Source of the DNA: Methyloversatilis sp. RAC08
Lineage (GTDB): Bacteria; Pseudomonadota; Gammaproteobacteria; Burkholderiales; Rhodocyclaceae
Reading direction: 5' to 3'
DNA length: 64,000 bases
NCBI RefSeq assembly: GCF_001713355.1
Contig: NZ_CP016448.1
Coordinates: 1,364,001 to 1,428,000, forward strand
How positions within the stretch are numbered: the stretch's first letter is position 1; the number at the start of each line of letters is the position of its first letter. This document shows, one piece after another, positions 1 through 8,520 of this stretch. Both the position numbers and the translations under genes were made by a program. The notes under the pieces were generated by a model, which saw only the letters and a program-made list of their open reading frames with translations, did not search any database and was not told the DNA's origin.

Positions 1-2352
1 GTCGCGCACGCAGATCGCCGGCCCGCCGTCCTGCAATGCCACGAACAGCTCGATGAGCGGCGGTTCCGCATGCACCGAGAATTTCAATGCGTTGCCGATC
101 AGGTTCGCGAACACCTGCCGCAGCATCGCATGATCGCCGCTGACCTGCCCCAGCGGCGCGACGGTGATGCGCGCGACCGGATACTGTTCGCGCAGCTCTG
201 CAGCGACCGAACGCGCCAGCTTGTCCAGCCCGACCTCAGCGTGCGCCATGTCGATGCGCGCCATGCGTGAAAAACGCAGGATGTCGTCGATCAGCTGGCC
301 CATGCGGTTCGACCCGCGCTGGATGCGCTGCAGCATGTCCCGGCCTTCGTCATCGAGCGTTGCGGCGGCGTGCTCGGTCAGCAGATGGGCGAAACCATTG
401 ATGGCGCGCAGCGGGCTGCGCAGGTCGTGCGACACCGAATACGAGAAGGCCTCCAGTTCGTTGTTGGCCTGTTCCAGCAAGGCCGTGCGTTCCGCGACGC
501 GCCGTTCCAGCGACTCGTTCAGCTCCCTGACCTGGCGTTCGCCGCGCGCCCGTTCGATCGCCAGTTGCGCAATGTCGACCAGCCGCTGCACCAGATTCTC
601 GTCCGACCGTCCCGGTCGCCAGGGCCGGCGGTGACAGATCACCAGCGCACCCAACGCGATGCCGCCCTGCCCGGCCAGCGGCAAAGCCCACAGCGCACGG
701 AGGCCTTCTTCAGCCAGCGCGGAACGATGCGCGTCCGCCCCCGGCGCACCGTCCGGATCGGCGATCACCAGCGGCGAGGAAAGGGCGCCGGATGGCAGCG
801 GCAACCGGGTCAGCGCAGCCCGGAAGGCGGCGGACAGACCGGGCGCCACCACGTCGACGCTGTCGGCCGCCGATGCACCGCAGGTGAGCACAGCCACCCG
901 CGAATCTTCGTTCAGAAGCCCTTCGACCAGCACGGCCAGCCGCGAGGTCACGTCGGCCAGGGGTACACCGGAAGCGATGCGCGCCAGCAGTTCCCGTTCT
1001 GCCAGATCGACCTGCTCCAGGCGCTTGCGCAGTGAAATGTCGCCGATGGTGCCGACCACCCGCGTGCTGCGGCCTGTCGCATCACGCTGCGCAACGCCGC
1101 GCACCATGAACCAGTGGTGGGTGCTGTCGGCATGGCGCATGCGCAGTTCGAGCTGGAACACGTCGTGACCGCCACCCAGCAGGTCATCCATCATCGCGTC
1201 CCAGCCCGGCTTGTCCGCCGGATGGATGCCCGCAACGAAATCCTTCACCGGCATGCGGCGACCGCCGCCGTCATAGCCCATGATGTGAGACAGGCGAGGC
1301 GATACGTACAGCTCCTCGCTGCCGTTGATCCATTCCGCCAGCCCTTCATTCATGCCGCGCAGTGCCAGGGCGTAGCGCTGTTCGCTGGCCCGAAGCGCGC
1401 GTTCTGCACGGATGCGCGCCGTCAGGTCGGAATAGGACGCCACTACGGCATACGGCCGGCTGGCGCCGGCGTGAAACAGCGGCTGCGTCGTGACCGACAG
1501 CCAGCGCATCGGGCTGCCCGCACGACCGGTACCGATCACCACCTCGCGCAGCGGCTGGCCGTCGCTCAGCGAACGCATCACCGGATGGCGGGCATTCGAC
1601 AACGCCCGCCCCTGTTCATCGAACAACCGCGCCTCGTCATGCCCGCCGGGCAGACCGGCGTGCGCGTCATCCAGCCAGGTGCAGCCCTCGGCGGCACGAT
1701 TGCGGGTCAGCACCTTAGCCTGCGCGTCGTACAGCACCACCGATTCGGACAGCGCGCCGAGCAGCACGCGGAAACGCTCTTCGCTGGCGATCAGCGAGCG
1801 CTGCGCCTGCTTGTGTACGGTGACGTCGTGGCAGACGACGAACAGCGCGGCCCGGCCGGCGAATTCGTCCGGGCGGCCGCATACCGACAGCCAGCGTACA
1901 TTGCCGTCGGCACGGCGCACCGGAAGTTCGACGTCGTCGAAGCCGTGACCGGTCGCCAATGCAAGCCCGAGGCGTTCCCGGTCATGCGTCTGGGCGCAGA
2001 ACTCGCCCAGCGCACGGCCAAGCAGGCTGCCGCGCGGTTCGCCCGCCAGATCAACCATGGCATCGTTGGCAAACAGGATTTCGCCCCCCGGCAGCGCGCA
2101 GACGCAGATCGACAGCGGAATCGCCTGCACGATGTCGTGGTCGGCCGAATCGGCCCCGGCGGGCGCCGGCACCTCTTCCTGCGTCGCCACGGGCGTGCGG
2201 CGATGCACCCGCAGCAGCAGCGCGGCGCAGGCCGCACACCAGATCGCCCAGGCAGCCTGAAGCAGCAGCGCATCGGGCCCGATCCACCACGCAGCCGGCA
2301 GCCACAGCGCGCACACGCACCCCAGCGCTGCGCCGGACGGACCGCGCAGCAT
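1..2352 (-). CDS. Multi-PAS sensor histidine kinase (3' end cut by window edge)
   Basis: The frame stays open from an ATG at 2352 to base 1, giving 784 visible residues; the C-terminus lies outside. The N-terminus has one or two hydrophobic stretches (residues 1-45), then three PAS/PAC-like segments (about 75-190, 195-325 and 330-450), a GAF-like region (about 455-590), a short coiled coil and a HisKA dimerisation domain. The phosphoacceptor is His642 in SVSHDLRSPLRAI, and the ATPase N-box (FANLIGNALKFS) is just entered. It is a membrane-linked or cytoplasmic kinase whose signal cannot be read from sequence. It is divergent from narX across 215 bases. No cognate regulator is visible. Family assignment is firm; ligand unknown. 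Confidence 0.9.
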   Translation of the reverse strand, partial: MLRGPSGAALGCVCALWLPAAWWIGPDALLLQAAWAIWCAACAALLLRVHRRTPVATQEEVPAPAGADSADHDIVQAIPLSICVCALPGGEILFANDAMVDLAGEPRGSLLGRALGEFCAQTHDRERLGLALATGHGFDDVELPVRRADGNVRWLSVCGRPDEFAGRAALFVVCHDVTVHKQAQRSLIASEERFRVLLGALSESVVLYDAQAKVLTRNRAAEGCTWLDDAHAGLPGGHDEARLFDEQGRALSNARHPVMRSLSDGQPLREVVIGTGRAGSPMRWLSVTTQPLFHAGASRPYAVVASYSDLTARIRAERALRASEQRYALALRGMNEGLAEWINGSEELYVSPRLSHIMGYDGGGRRMPVKDFVAGIHPADKPGWDAMMDDLLGGGHDVFQLELRMRHADSTHHWFMVRGVAQRDATGRSTRVVGTIGDISLRKRLEQVDLAERELLARIASGVPLADVTSRLAVLVEGLLNEDSRVAVLTCGASAADSVDVVAPGLSAAFRAALTRLPLPSGALSSPLVIADPDGAPGADAHRSALAEEGLRALWALPLAGQGGIALGALVICHRRPWRPGRSDENLVQRLVDIAQLAIERARGERQVRELNESLERRVAERTALLEQANNELEAFSYSVSHDLRSPLRAINGFAHLLTEHAAATLDDEGRDMLQRIQRGSNRMGQLIDDILRFSRMARIDMAHAEVGLDKLARSVAAELREQYPVARITVAPLGQVSGDHAMLRQVFANLIGNALKFSVHAEPPLIELFVALQDGGPAICVRD

Positions 2353-2567
2353 GGTCGCCGCCTGCAGTCTTGATTGAGGGCTGTCCTTCAAATGCATCCG
2401 CTCCATTGCGGCCGGGACATCGGGCAAACCTGAAGACTACCGACTGTCGCCATGCCGAAAGACTGGAACAGAGCAGGCAAGCGTACGCAATTGCCCGAAT
2501 GACTGCACGCCGCAGGCTTGCGCTGCGACAATCCCCTTTGCGCGCCCGCTTGACTACACTGTATCGA
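2353..2567. other. Intergenic region between divergent sensor kinases
   Basis: This 215-base spacer must hold the promoters of both the PAS kinase (leftward) and narXL (rightward). I found no convincing FNR box or paired NarL heptamers. A TTGACT hexamer lies only about 17 bases before the narX start codon, too close for a normal -35 element. Confidence 0.4.
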
Positions 2568-4478
2568 ATGAACGTTCGCAAACTTCGGGGCCTTGGCGCC
2601 AAACTCGCCCTGTCTGCTGCGCCGTTCGCGCTGCTGGCACTGCTGTCGGTCACGCTGACCTTGTGGGTCTCGTGGCAACTCGACGGCGGAGCGGCCGCGG
2701 TCAACGAGGCGGGCCGCATGCGCATGCAGGCCTACCGCCTGTCACTGCAGGTCAGCCGTCACGAACAGGACGCGCTGTCCGGTGCCATCGAGACATTCGA
2801 GCGCAGTCTCGCACTGCTGCGCAACGGTGATCCGGAACGCCCGCTTTTCGTGCCGTGGGACGACGATGTCCGGCTCCGCTTCGCGCGCGTCGAGTCCGGC
2901 TGGCAACAGTACCGCACAACCTGGCTGGATGCGCCACCGTTACGACTGCAGGCACTGGGCACCGACACGGCGGCCTTCAGTGCAGACATCGACGCCCTGG
3001 TATCGGGCATCGAAGCGCACATGTCGCGCTGGACAGCGCTGCTGCATCTGTTGCAGCTTGCAACTATTGCCATTGCAGTACTGGGTTCCAGCGTATTGCT
3101 GTACGTTGGCTACCTGTTCGTGCTGGAACCCGTCGGGCACCTCAAGCAGGCCATCGAGCGCATCCAGTCGGGCGATCTGGGTGCCCGGGTCGAGCGTGCG
3201 ACGGATGACGAATTCGGTACGCTGGCCGATGGTTTCAACGGCATGGCCGACCAGATTCAGGCCATGTATCGAAATCTCGAAGCCAAGGTGAATGCCAAGA
3301 CCGCGGAACTGCAGGAAAAGCAGGAGCGCCTCGAAGCGCTTTACGAGGTCACCTCGCTGATCGCCACCGCCCGCTCGCTGGACGAACTGGCGCAGGGCTT
3401 CGTCGGCTATGTCGCTCGGGCGCTCCACGCGGATGGTGTGGGCCTGCGCTGGTCCGACGAATCGAACCAGCGTTACCTGATGCTGGCCTCGCAGGGCCTG
3501 CCCGCCTACATGACCGAGGGCGAGCGCTGCCTGAAGGCAAACGAATGCCACTGCGGTGTGCCGGATGCTTCGCCAAACGCGCGCATCATCCCGATCCGTT
3601 CGATGACCCAGGGTGGCCTGCAGTACTGCGCCGAAGCCGGCTTTGAAACACTGGTGTCGGTACCGGTGCGTCTGAAGGAACGGGTGATGGGTGAGATCGA
3701 TCTGTTCTTCCATGCCGAAATCGATCTGACACCCTCCGCGCGGTCACTGCTCGAGGCACTGACCACCCATCTGGCGAGCGGCATGGAAAACCTGCGCCTG
3801 ACCGCACTGCGTAACGAAGCAGCGGTATCGCAGGAGCGCAACTTCCTGGCCAGCGAACTGCACGACTCGATCGCCCAGTCGCTGGCCTTCATGAAGATGC
3901 AACTGGAAATGATGCGTGGCGCACTGGCCGAGAGGGATACCCTGCAGACGGAGCGCATACTGGGTGAGCTGGACGCCGGGCTGCGCGAAAGTACAGGCGA
4001 TGTGCGCGAACTGCTGCTGCACTTCCGCACCCGCACCAACGCCGAAGACATCGAGGGCGCGCTGCTGGGTACGCTGCGCAAGTTCGAACATCAGAGCGGA
4101 GTCCATGCAACGCTCAACATGCATGATCATGGCATACCATTGCCACCGGACATCCAGATCCAGGTGCTGCACATCGTGCAGGAAGCGCTTTCCAACGTGC
4201 GCAAGCATGCCCGCGCGAGCCAGGTCTGGCTCGACGTGAAGCAGCAGCCGCTGTGGGTTTTCGAGGTTCGCGATGACGGCAGTGGATTCGACGTCAGCCA
4301 TGGCGCTGCAGATGAAACACACGTAGGGCTGCGCATCATGACGGAGCGCGCCGAACGCATCGGCGCTCGGGTGGAGGTATTTTCGACGCCGCAACGCGGT
4401 ACCTCCGTGGTGCTCACCCTGCCACCCTCGACCGAGCTCTTCGAGCGGGCAACTGCCGCGGAAACTTCTGAATCATGA
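2568..4478 (+). CDS. narX: Nitrate/nitrite sensor histidine kinase NarX
   Basis: 636 residues from ATG 2568; the frame is open upstream but this start places the first transmembrane helix (about 14-34) at the N-terminus. A NarX-type P-box follows at 38-58 (VNEAGRMRMQAYRL), the known nitrate-binding element of the periplasmic sensor. A second helix (about 158-182), HAMP linker, GAF-like central domain with a cysteine cluster (GERCLKANECHCG), HisKA_3 with His432 (ASELHDSIAQS) and an HATPase complete the NarX/UhpB class. It overlaps narL by the ATGA motif, so the pair is translationally coupled. It should phosphorylate NarL when periplasmic nitrate is present. NarQ is excluded by the central cysteines and the linkage to narL. 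Confidence 0.95.
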   Translation: MNVRKLRGLGAKLALSAAPFALLALLSVTLTLWVSWQLDGGAAAVNEAGRMRMQAYRLSLQVSRHEQDALSGAIETFERSLALLRNGDPERPLFVPWDDDVRLRFARVESGWQQYRTTWLDAPPLRLQALGTDTAAFSADIDALVSGIEAHMSRWTALLHLLQLATIAIAVLGSSVLLYVGYLFVLEPVGHLKQAIERIQSGDLGARVERATDDEFGTLADGFNGMADQIQAMYRNLEAKVNAKTAELQEKQERLEALYEVTSLIATARSLDELAQGFVGYVARALHADGVGLRWSDESNQRYLMLASQGLPAYMTEGERCLKANECHCGVPDASPNARIIPIRSMTQGGLQYCAEAGFETLVSVPVRLKERVMGEIDLFFHAEIDLTPSARSLLEALTTHLASGMENLRLTALRNEAAVSQERNFLASELHDSIAQSLAFMKMQLEMMRGALAERDTLQTERILGELDAGLRESTGDVRELLLHFRTRTNAEDIEGALLGTLRKFEHQSGVHATLNMHDHGIPLPPDIQIQVLHIVQEALSNVRKHARASQVWLDVKQQPLWVFEVRDDGSGFDVSHGAADETHVGLRIMTERAERIGARVEVFSTPQRGTSVVLTLPPSTELFERATAAETSES

Positions 4479-5176
4479 ATGACCGCACATCGCGTGATGC
4501 AGACTTGCCGATCCGCATCCTGCTGGTAGACGACCACACCTTGTTCCGGCGCGGCCTCACGGCGCTGCTGTCGCGCGACCCCGGGCTGCAGGTGGTCGGC
4601 GATGCCGCCGATGCGGGCGAAGCACAGCGGCGTGCCGCAAGCCTGCAGCCGGACATCATCCTGCTCGACAACCATCTGCCCGGTGTCAGCGGCATTGATG
4701 CACTGCCGGCGTTGCGCGAAGCCGCGCCGCACGCGAGCGTGCTGATGCTCACCATCAGCGAGGACGAAAACGATCTGGCCGCCGCGCTTCGCGCGGGGGC
4801 CTGCGGCTACCTGCTGAAAACCATGGAAGGCGAAGCACTGGCCAGCGCCATCCACCGCGCGATGCGCGGGGAAAGCGTCGTCGCGAACGAAATGACCGGC
4901 AAGCTGGTGGCGGTCTATCGCCAGGCCGCTGCCGCGCCGACGCCAGCCAGCGACGCGCCAGCTGGCGCCGACATCGCCGGCAATGGCGCATTGTCGCCGC
5001 GCGAAACCGACATTCTGCGTGGCATCGCCCGCGGCGACAGCAACAAGCAGATCGCCCGCGATCTGGGCATCGCCGAAACCACGGTGAAGATTCACGTACA
5101 GCACATCCTGCGCAAACTGGGCGTTTCCTCTCGGGTACAGGTCGCCGTCATCGCGGTCGAACGCGGCCTGACCTGA
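4475..5176 (+). CDS. narL: Nitrate response regulator NarL
   Basis: 233 residues; ATG overlaps the narX stop (ATGA). Receiver domain at about 13-130 with acidic pocket DD (19-20), phosphoacceptor Asp65 (ILLDNHLPG), switch Thr (MLTIS) and Lys (YLLKTMEG). The LuxR/FixJ helix-turn-helix lies at about 172-220 (LSPRETDILRGIA ... TTVKIHVQHILRKL). Phospho-NarL is known to activate nar operons together with FNR-type regulators. The next genes downstream in the same direction are narK1K2GHJI, its expected targets. Confidence 0.95.
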   Translation: MNDRTSRDADLPIRILLVDDHTLFRRGLTALLSRDPGLQVVGDAADAGEAQRRAASLQPDIILLDNHLPGVSGIDALPALREAAPHASVLMLTISEDENDLAAALRAGACGYLLKTMEGEALASAIHRAMRGESVVANEMTGKLVAVYRQAAAAPTPASDAPAGADIAGNGALSPRETDILRGIARGDSNKQIARDLGIAETTVKIHVQHILRKLGVSSRVQVAVIAVERGLT

Positions 5177-5248
5177 GCCGGGCTGCTGCGGTGGGCGTCG
5201 CCTGACGCCTGTGCCGGTCGATCCGGCCCACCCGCCGGCTCCACCGGG

Positions 5249-5262
5249 TTGACCCTGCGCAA
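5249..5262 (+). promoter_or_regulatory. Possible imperfect FNR/ANR-type site upstream of narK1
   Basis: TTGACCCTGCGCAA resembles TTGAT-N4-ATCAA with a perfect left half and a weaker right half (8 of 10 informative positions). It lies about 155 bases before the narK1 start. A GATAGT hexamer at 5284-5289 could be a -10 element. Anaerobic activation would be expected for this operon, but this match is weak. Confidence 0.4.
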
Positions 5263-5295
5263 CATCCTGCGAGTTTTTCGCCCGATAGTTCTTTC

Positions 5296-5325
5296 GAACG
5301 ATGACGCGCGCTCACGCCATCGTTC
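5296..5325 (+). terminator. Hairpin in the narL-narK1 spacer
   Basis: GAACGATG (5296-5303) is exactly repeated in inverted form as CATCGTTC (5318-5325), with a 14-base loop and a short T-rich tail (TTCTT region). It may end the narXL transcript or sit in the narK1 leader. There is no long U-run, so termination is uncertain. Confidence 0.4.
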
Positions 5326-5414
5326 TTCTGCCGCCTGATTCATACCCGACGGAAGGATGTTGTCATCCGGGTCGGCTGCCTACCATCGTCGCAACGACAA
5401 GGGAGGGTTCAGTC

Positions 5415-6662
5415 ATGACCAGGAAAGGGCAGGCGCTATCGGTGCTGATCGTCAGCACCCTGGCGTTCACCGTGTGTTTCATGGTGTGGATGATGTTCGG
5501 CGTGATCGGCATCCCGATCAAGAAGGCGCTCGATCTGAATGCCACGCAGTTCGGTCTGCTGACCGCGACACCGGTACTGACCGGCTCGCTGGTGCGGGTG
5601 CCGCTGGGAATCTGGACCGACAAGTACGGCGGCCGCATCGTCATGACCCTGCTGATGGCGGCCACCGTGCCGGCCATCTGGATGATGAGCTATGCCACCG
5701 AATACTGGCACTTCCTCGTCATCGGCCTGTTCGTGGGCCTGGCCGGCGGCTCCTTTTCGGTCGGCACACCCTATGTCGCACGCTGGTTTCCCAAGGGTCA
5801 GCAGGGTTTTGCCATGGGCATCTACGGTGCCGGCAACTCGGGCGCCGCAGTCAACAAGTTCGTCGCTCCGGCCCTGCTGGTCGCCTTCGGCTGGACCATG
5901 GTGCCCCAGGCCTACGCAGCCATCATGCTCGGCACGGTCGTCATCTTCTGGCTGTTCAGCCACAGCGATCCGGCACATCTGGTGCCGAGCAACGTGCGCT
6001 TCATGGATCAGCTCAAGGCGCTCAAGGATCCGCGCGTGATGAAGTACTGCCAGTACTACAGCATCGTGTTCGGCGGTTATGTCGCATTGAGCCTGTGGAT
6101 GGTGCAGTACTACGTCGGCGAGTACGGCATGGAAATCCGGTCCGCGGCGCTGCTCGCCGCCTGTTTCTCGCTGCCCGGCGGTGTGCTGCGCGCGGCTGGT
6201 GGCTGGCTCAGCGACAAGTACGGCGCACACAGCGTCACCTGGTGGGTGCTGTGGGTGAGCTGGATCTGCCTGTTCCTGCTGAGCTATCCGCAGACGCACT
6301 TCACCATCGTCACGGTCGACGGCCCGAAGACCTTCGACATCGGCCTGAACGTGTATGCCTTCACCGCGCTGATGTTCATCCTCGGCATCGCCTGGGCCTT
6401 CGGCAAGGCCAGCGTGTTCAAGTACATCAGCGACGACTACCCGGCCAACATCGGCACCATCAGCGGCATCGTCGGCCTGGCCGGCGGTCTCGGCGGCTTC
6501 GTGCTGCCCATCATGTTCGGCGCCCTGGTCGATCTGACCGGCATCCGTTCCAGCGCCTTCATGCTGATGTACGCCGTGGTGTGGGTGTCCCTCATCTGGA
6601 TGTACTTCACCGAAGTCCGTCGCACGCGACTCATGGGGGAACCGTCCGGTGTGCAGGGCTGA
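5415..6662 (+). CDS. narK: Nitrate/proton symporter-type transporter NarK1
   Basis: 415 residues from ATG 5415, chosen because AGGGAGGG lies just upstream; the frame is open further 5' but without a good ribosome site. An MFS protein with about 12 transmembrane helices. It carries the nitrate-porter signature between helices 4 and 5 (GGSFSVGTPYVARWFPK, QQGFAMGIYGAGNSG) of the shorter NarK1 class, which in Paracoccus and Pseudomonas acts as a nitrate/H+ symporter. It starts the narK1K2GHJI-ppiC-carbonic anhydrase run. The stop codon lies inside the first copy of a tandem repeat. Confidence 0.92.
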   Translation: MTRKGQALSVLIVSTLAFTVCFMVWMMFGVIGIPIKKALDLNATQFGLLTATPVLTGSLVRVPLGIWTDKYGGRIVMTLLMAATVPAIWMMSYATEYWHFLVIGLFVGLAGGSFSVGTPYVARWFPKGQQGFAMGIYGAGNSGAAVNKFVAPALLVAFGWTMVPQAYAAIMLGTVVIFWLFSHSDPAHLVPSNVRFMDQLKALKDPRVMKYCQYYSIVFGGYVALSLWMVQYYVGEYGMEIRSAALLAACFSLPGGVLRAAGGWLSDKYGAHSVTWWVLWVSWICLFLLSYPQTHFTIVTVDGPKTFDIGLNVYAFTALMFILGIAWAFGKASVFKYISDDYPANIGTISGIVGLAGGLGGFVLPIMFGALVDLTGIRSSAFMLMYAVVWVSLIWMYFTEVRRTRLMGEPSGVQG

Positions 6663-6781
6663 TCTGTCGGGCATCGCTGCGCTCACCCCAACCCACGATG
6701 AACCGACCCATGCACAGGGCTGATGCGTTGGGCATCGCTGCGCTCACCCAAACCTACGGGAAACAGCCCTTGTGCAGGGCT
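6654..6781 (+). repeat. Tandem repeat between narK1 and narK2 containing REP-like cores
   Basis: CAGGGCT recurs at 6654, 6715 and 6775, marking two nearly complete units of 61 and 60 bases plus a partial third. Units one and two each contain a 32-base core (6666-6697 and 6727-6758) of the form GTTGGGCATCGCTGCGCTCA followed by CCC-AACC-ACG. GTTGGG and CCCAAC make a short palindromic pair at the core ends. The same core occurs twice more at 17246-17333. Confidence 0.85.
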
Positions 6782-6810
6782 GGCATCTCACTTCCGACGA
6801 GAGGACAAAC

Positions 6811-8466
6811 GTGACCACCAACAGCCGCGCCGGGACACCACCGGCCACTCCCGCAGCCGGCTCCGATATCGCCGACTGGCGTCCGGAGGACGAGCAGATC
6901 TGGGAATCCACCGGCAAGAAAATCGCCTACCGTAATCTCTGGATATCGGTGCCTGCCTTGCTGTGCGGATTCGCCGTGTGGGGCATGTGGGGCATCATCA
7001 CCGTGCAGATGCTGAACCTGGGCTTCCCGTTCGCCAAGGAAGAGTTGTTCACGCTGACCGCCATCGCCGGCATCGCCGGCGCCACGATGCGCATTCCGGC
7101 TTCATTCCTGATCCGTCTGGCCGGCGGCCGCAACACCATCTTCCTGACCACCGCCATGCTGCTGGCACCTGCCATCGGCACCGGCATCGCGCTGCAGCAT
7201 CCCGAGTGGCCGCTCTGGGTGTTCCAGTTGATGGCGCTGTGGTCGGGCGTGGGCGGCGGCAACTTCGCCAGTTCGATGTCGAACATCAGCACCTTCTTCC
7301 CGAAGAAACTTCAGGGCACTGCGCTCGGGCTGAACGCGGGACTGGGCAACTTCGGCGTGACGACGATGCAGATCGTCATCCCGCTGGTCATGACGGTCGG
7401 GCTGTTCGGTGCCTTCGGCGGCGAATCGATGGTGCTGGTCAAGGACAGCGGCTGGATCGGCGGCAAGATACTTGCCGGCACGCCCACTTGGATACAGAAC
7501 GCCGGCTTCGCCTGGGTGCTGTCGCTGGTTCCGCTGTCCATCCTCTGCTGGTTCGGCATGAACAACCTGAAGACGGTGTCGCCGAACACCGGCAACCCGA
7601 TGGTTGCGTTCTCCAAGATCACCTATCTGTACACGCTGGCCTTCGTGCCCGCCATCTTCATGCTGTGGCTGTATCTGCCCGCACCGACCGGCCTTGGCGT
7701 GCTGAGCATGTGGGTCGCGATTCCGCTCGACATCATCCTAGCCCTGCTGGTCATGAAGGTCGCTGCCTTCGGCGAAATGAAGGAAGGCGTGACGAAGCAG
7801 TTCGCGATCTTCAAGAACAAGCACACCTGGTCGATGACGGCGCTCTACATCGTCACCTTCGGCTCCTTCATCGGCTTTTCGATGGCGCTGCCGCTGGCCA
7901 TCACCGTCATCTTCGGCACCAGTCACGTACCCGATGCGACCGGCGTCATGCAGCACACGCTGAAGAATCCGAACGCGCCGTCGGCTCTGACCTACGCCTG
8001 GATCGGCCCCTTCGTCGGCGCCGCCGTGCGGCCACTGGGTGGCTGGATTTCCGACAAGCTCGGCGGCTCCATCGTCACCCAGGTGATTTCGATCGTGATG
8101 GCCATCGCTTCGGTGGCCGTGGGCTACGTGATGATGCAGGCCTACGGCTCGGCCACGCCGGAAGAGTACTTCCCGATGTTCCTCGGTCTCTTCATGGTGC
8201 TGTTCTTCGCCAGCGGCATCGGCAACGGCTCGACCTTCCGCACCATCGGCGTCATCTTCGACCGCACGCAGGCCGGTCCCGTGCTGGGCTGGACTTCGGC
8301 CGTCGCCGCCTACGGTGCCTTCATCGCACCGGTGGTCATCGGCGAGCAGATCAAGGCCGGAACACCTGAACTCGCGATGTATGGCTTCGCCATCTTCTAT
8401 GCGATATGCATTGTCCTCAACTGGTGGTTCTACCTGCGCGGCAACGCGTACGTGAAGAACCCCTGA
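6811..8466 (+). CDS. narK: Nitrate/nitrite antiporter-type transporter NarK2
   Basis: 551 residues from GTG 6811, preferred because GAGAGG precedes it by about six bases; an upstream in-frame start at 6772 lies in the tandem repeat. A hydrophilic N-terminus of about 45 residues precedes roughly 12 membrane helices. The signature GGGNFASSMSNISTFFPK ... LGLNAGLGNFG is typical of NarK2, known as a nitrate/nitrite exchanger. It is longer than NarK1, with extra loop sequence around residues 205-235. It works with NarK1 to import nitrate and expel nitrite made by NarG in the cytoplasm. The narG start lies 54 bases downstream. Confidence 0.92.
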   Translation: MTTNSRAGTPPATPAAGSDIADWRPEDEQIWESTGKKIAYRNLWISVPALLCGFAVWGMWGIITVQMLNLGFPFAKEELFTLTAIAGIAGATMRIPASFLIRLAGGRNTIFLTTAMLLAPAIGTGIALQHPEWPLWVFQLMALWSGVGGGNFASSMSNISTFFPKKLQGTALGLNAGLGNFGVTTMQIVIPLVMTVGLFGAFGGESMVLVKDSGWIGGKILAGTPTWIQNAGFAWVLSLVPLSILCWFGMNNLKTVSPNTGNPMVAFSKITYLYTLAFVPAIFMLWLYLPAPTGLGVLSMWVAIPLDIILALLVMKVAAFGEMKEGVTKQFAIFKNKHTWSMTALYIVTFGSFIGFSMALPLAITVIFGTSHVPDATGVMQHTLKNPNAPSALTYAWIGPFVGAAVRPLGGWISDKLGGSIVTQVISIVMAIASVAVGYVMMQAYGSATPEEYFPMFLGLFMVLFFASGIGNGSTFRTIGVIFDRTQAGPVLGWTSAVAAYGAFIAPVVIGEQIKAGTPELAMYGFAIFYAICIVLNWWFYLRGNAYVKNP

Positions 8467-8520
8467 CCACCGAAACAACGCCCGCACAGCGCCCATTCCG
8501 AAGCATCACGGAGACTACAC

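Noticed and set aside
1959-2567. Upstream extension of narX into the PAS kinase region
   Set aside because: The extra 203 residues are Arg/Pro-rich antisense of the divergent kinase and would displace the membrane anchor.
6654-6781. CRISPR-like interpretation of the tandem repeat
   Set aside because: Only two and a fraction units with similar rather than unique intervals and no cas genes; a REP-like element fits better.
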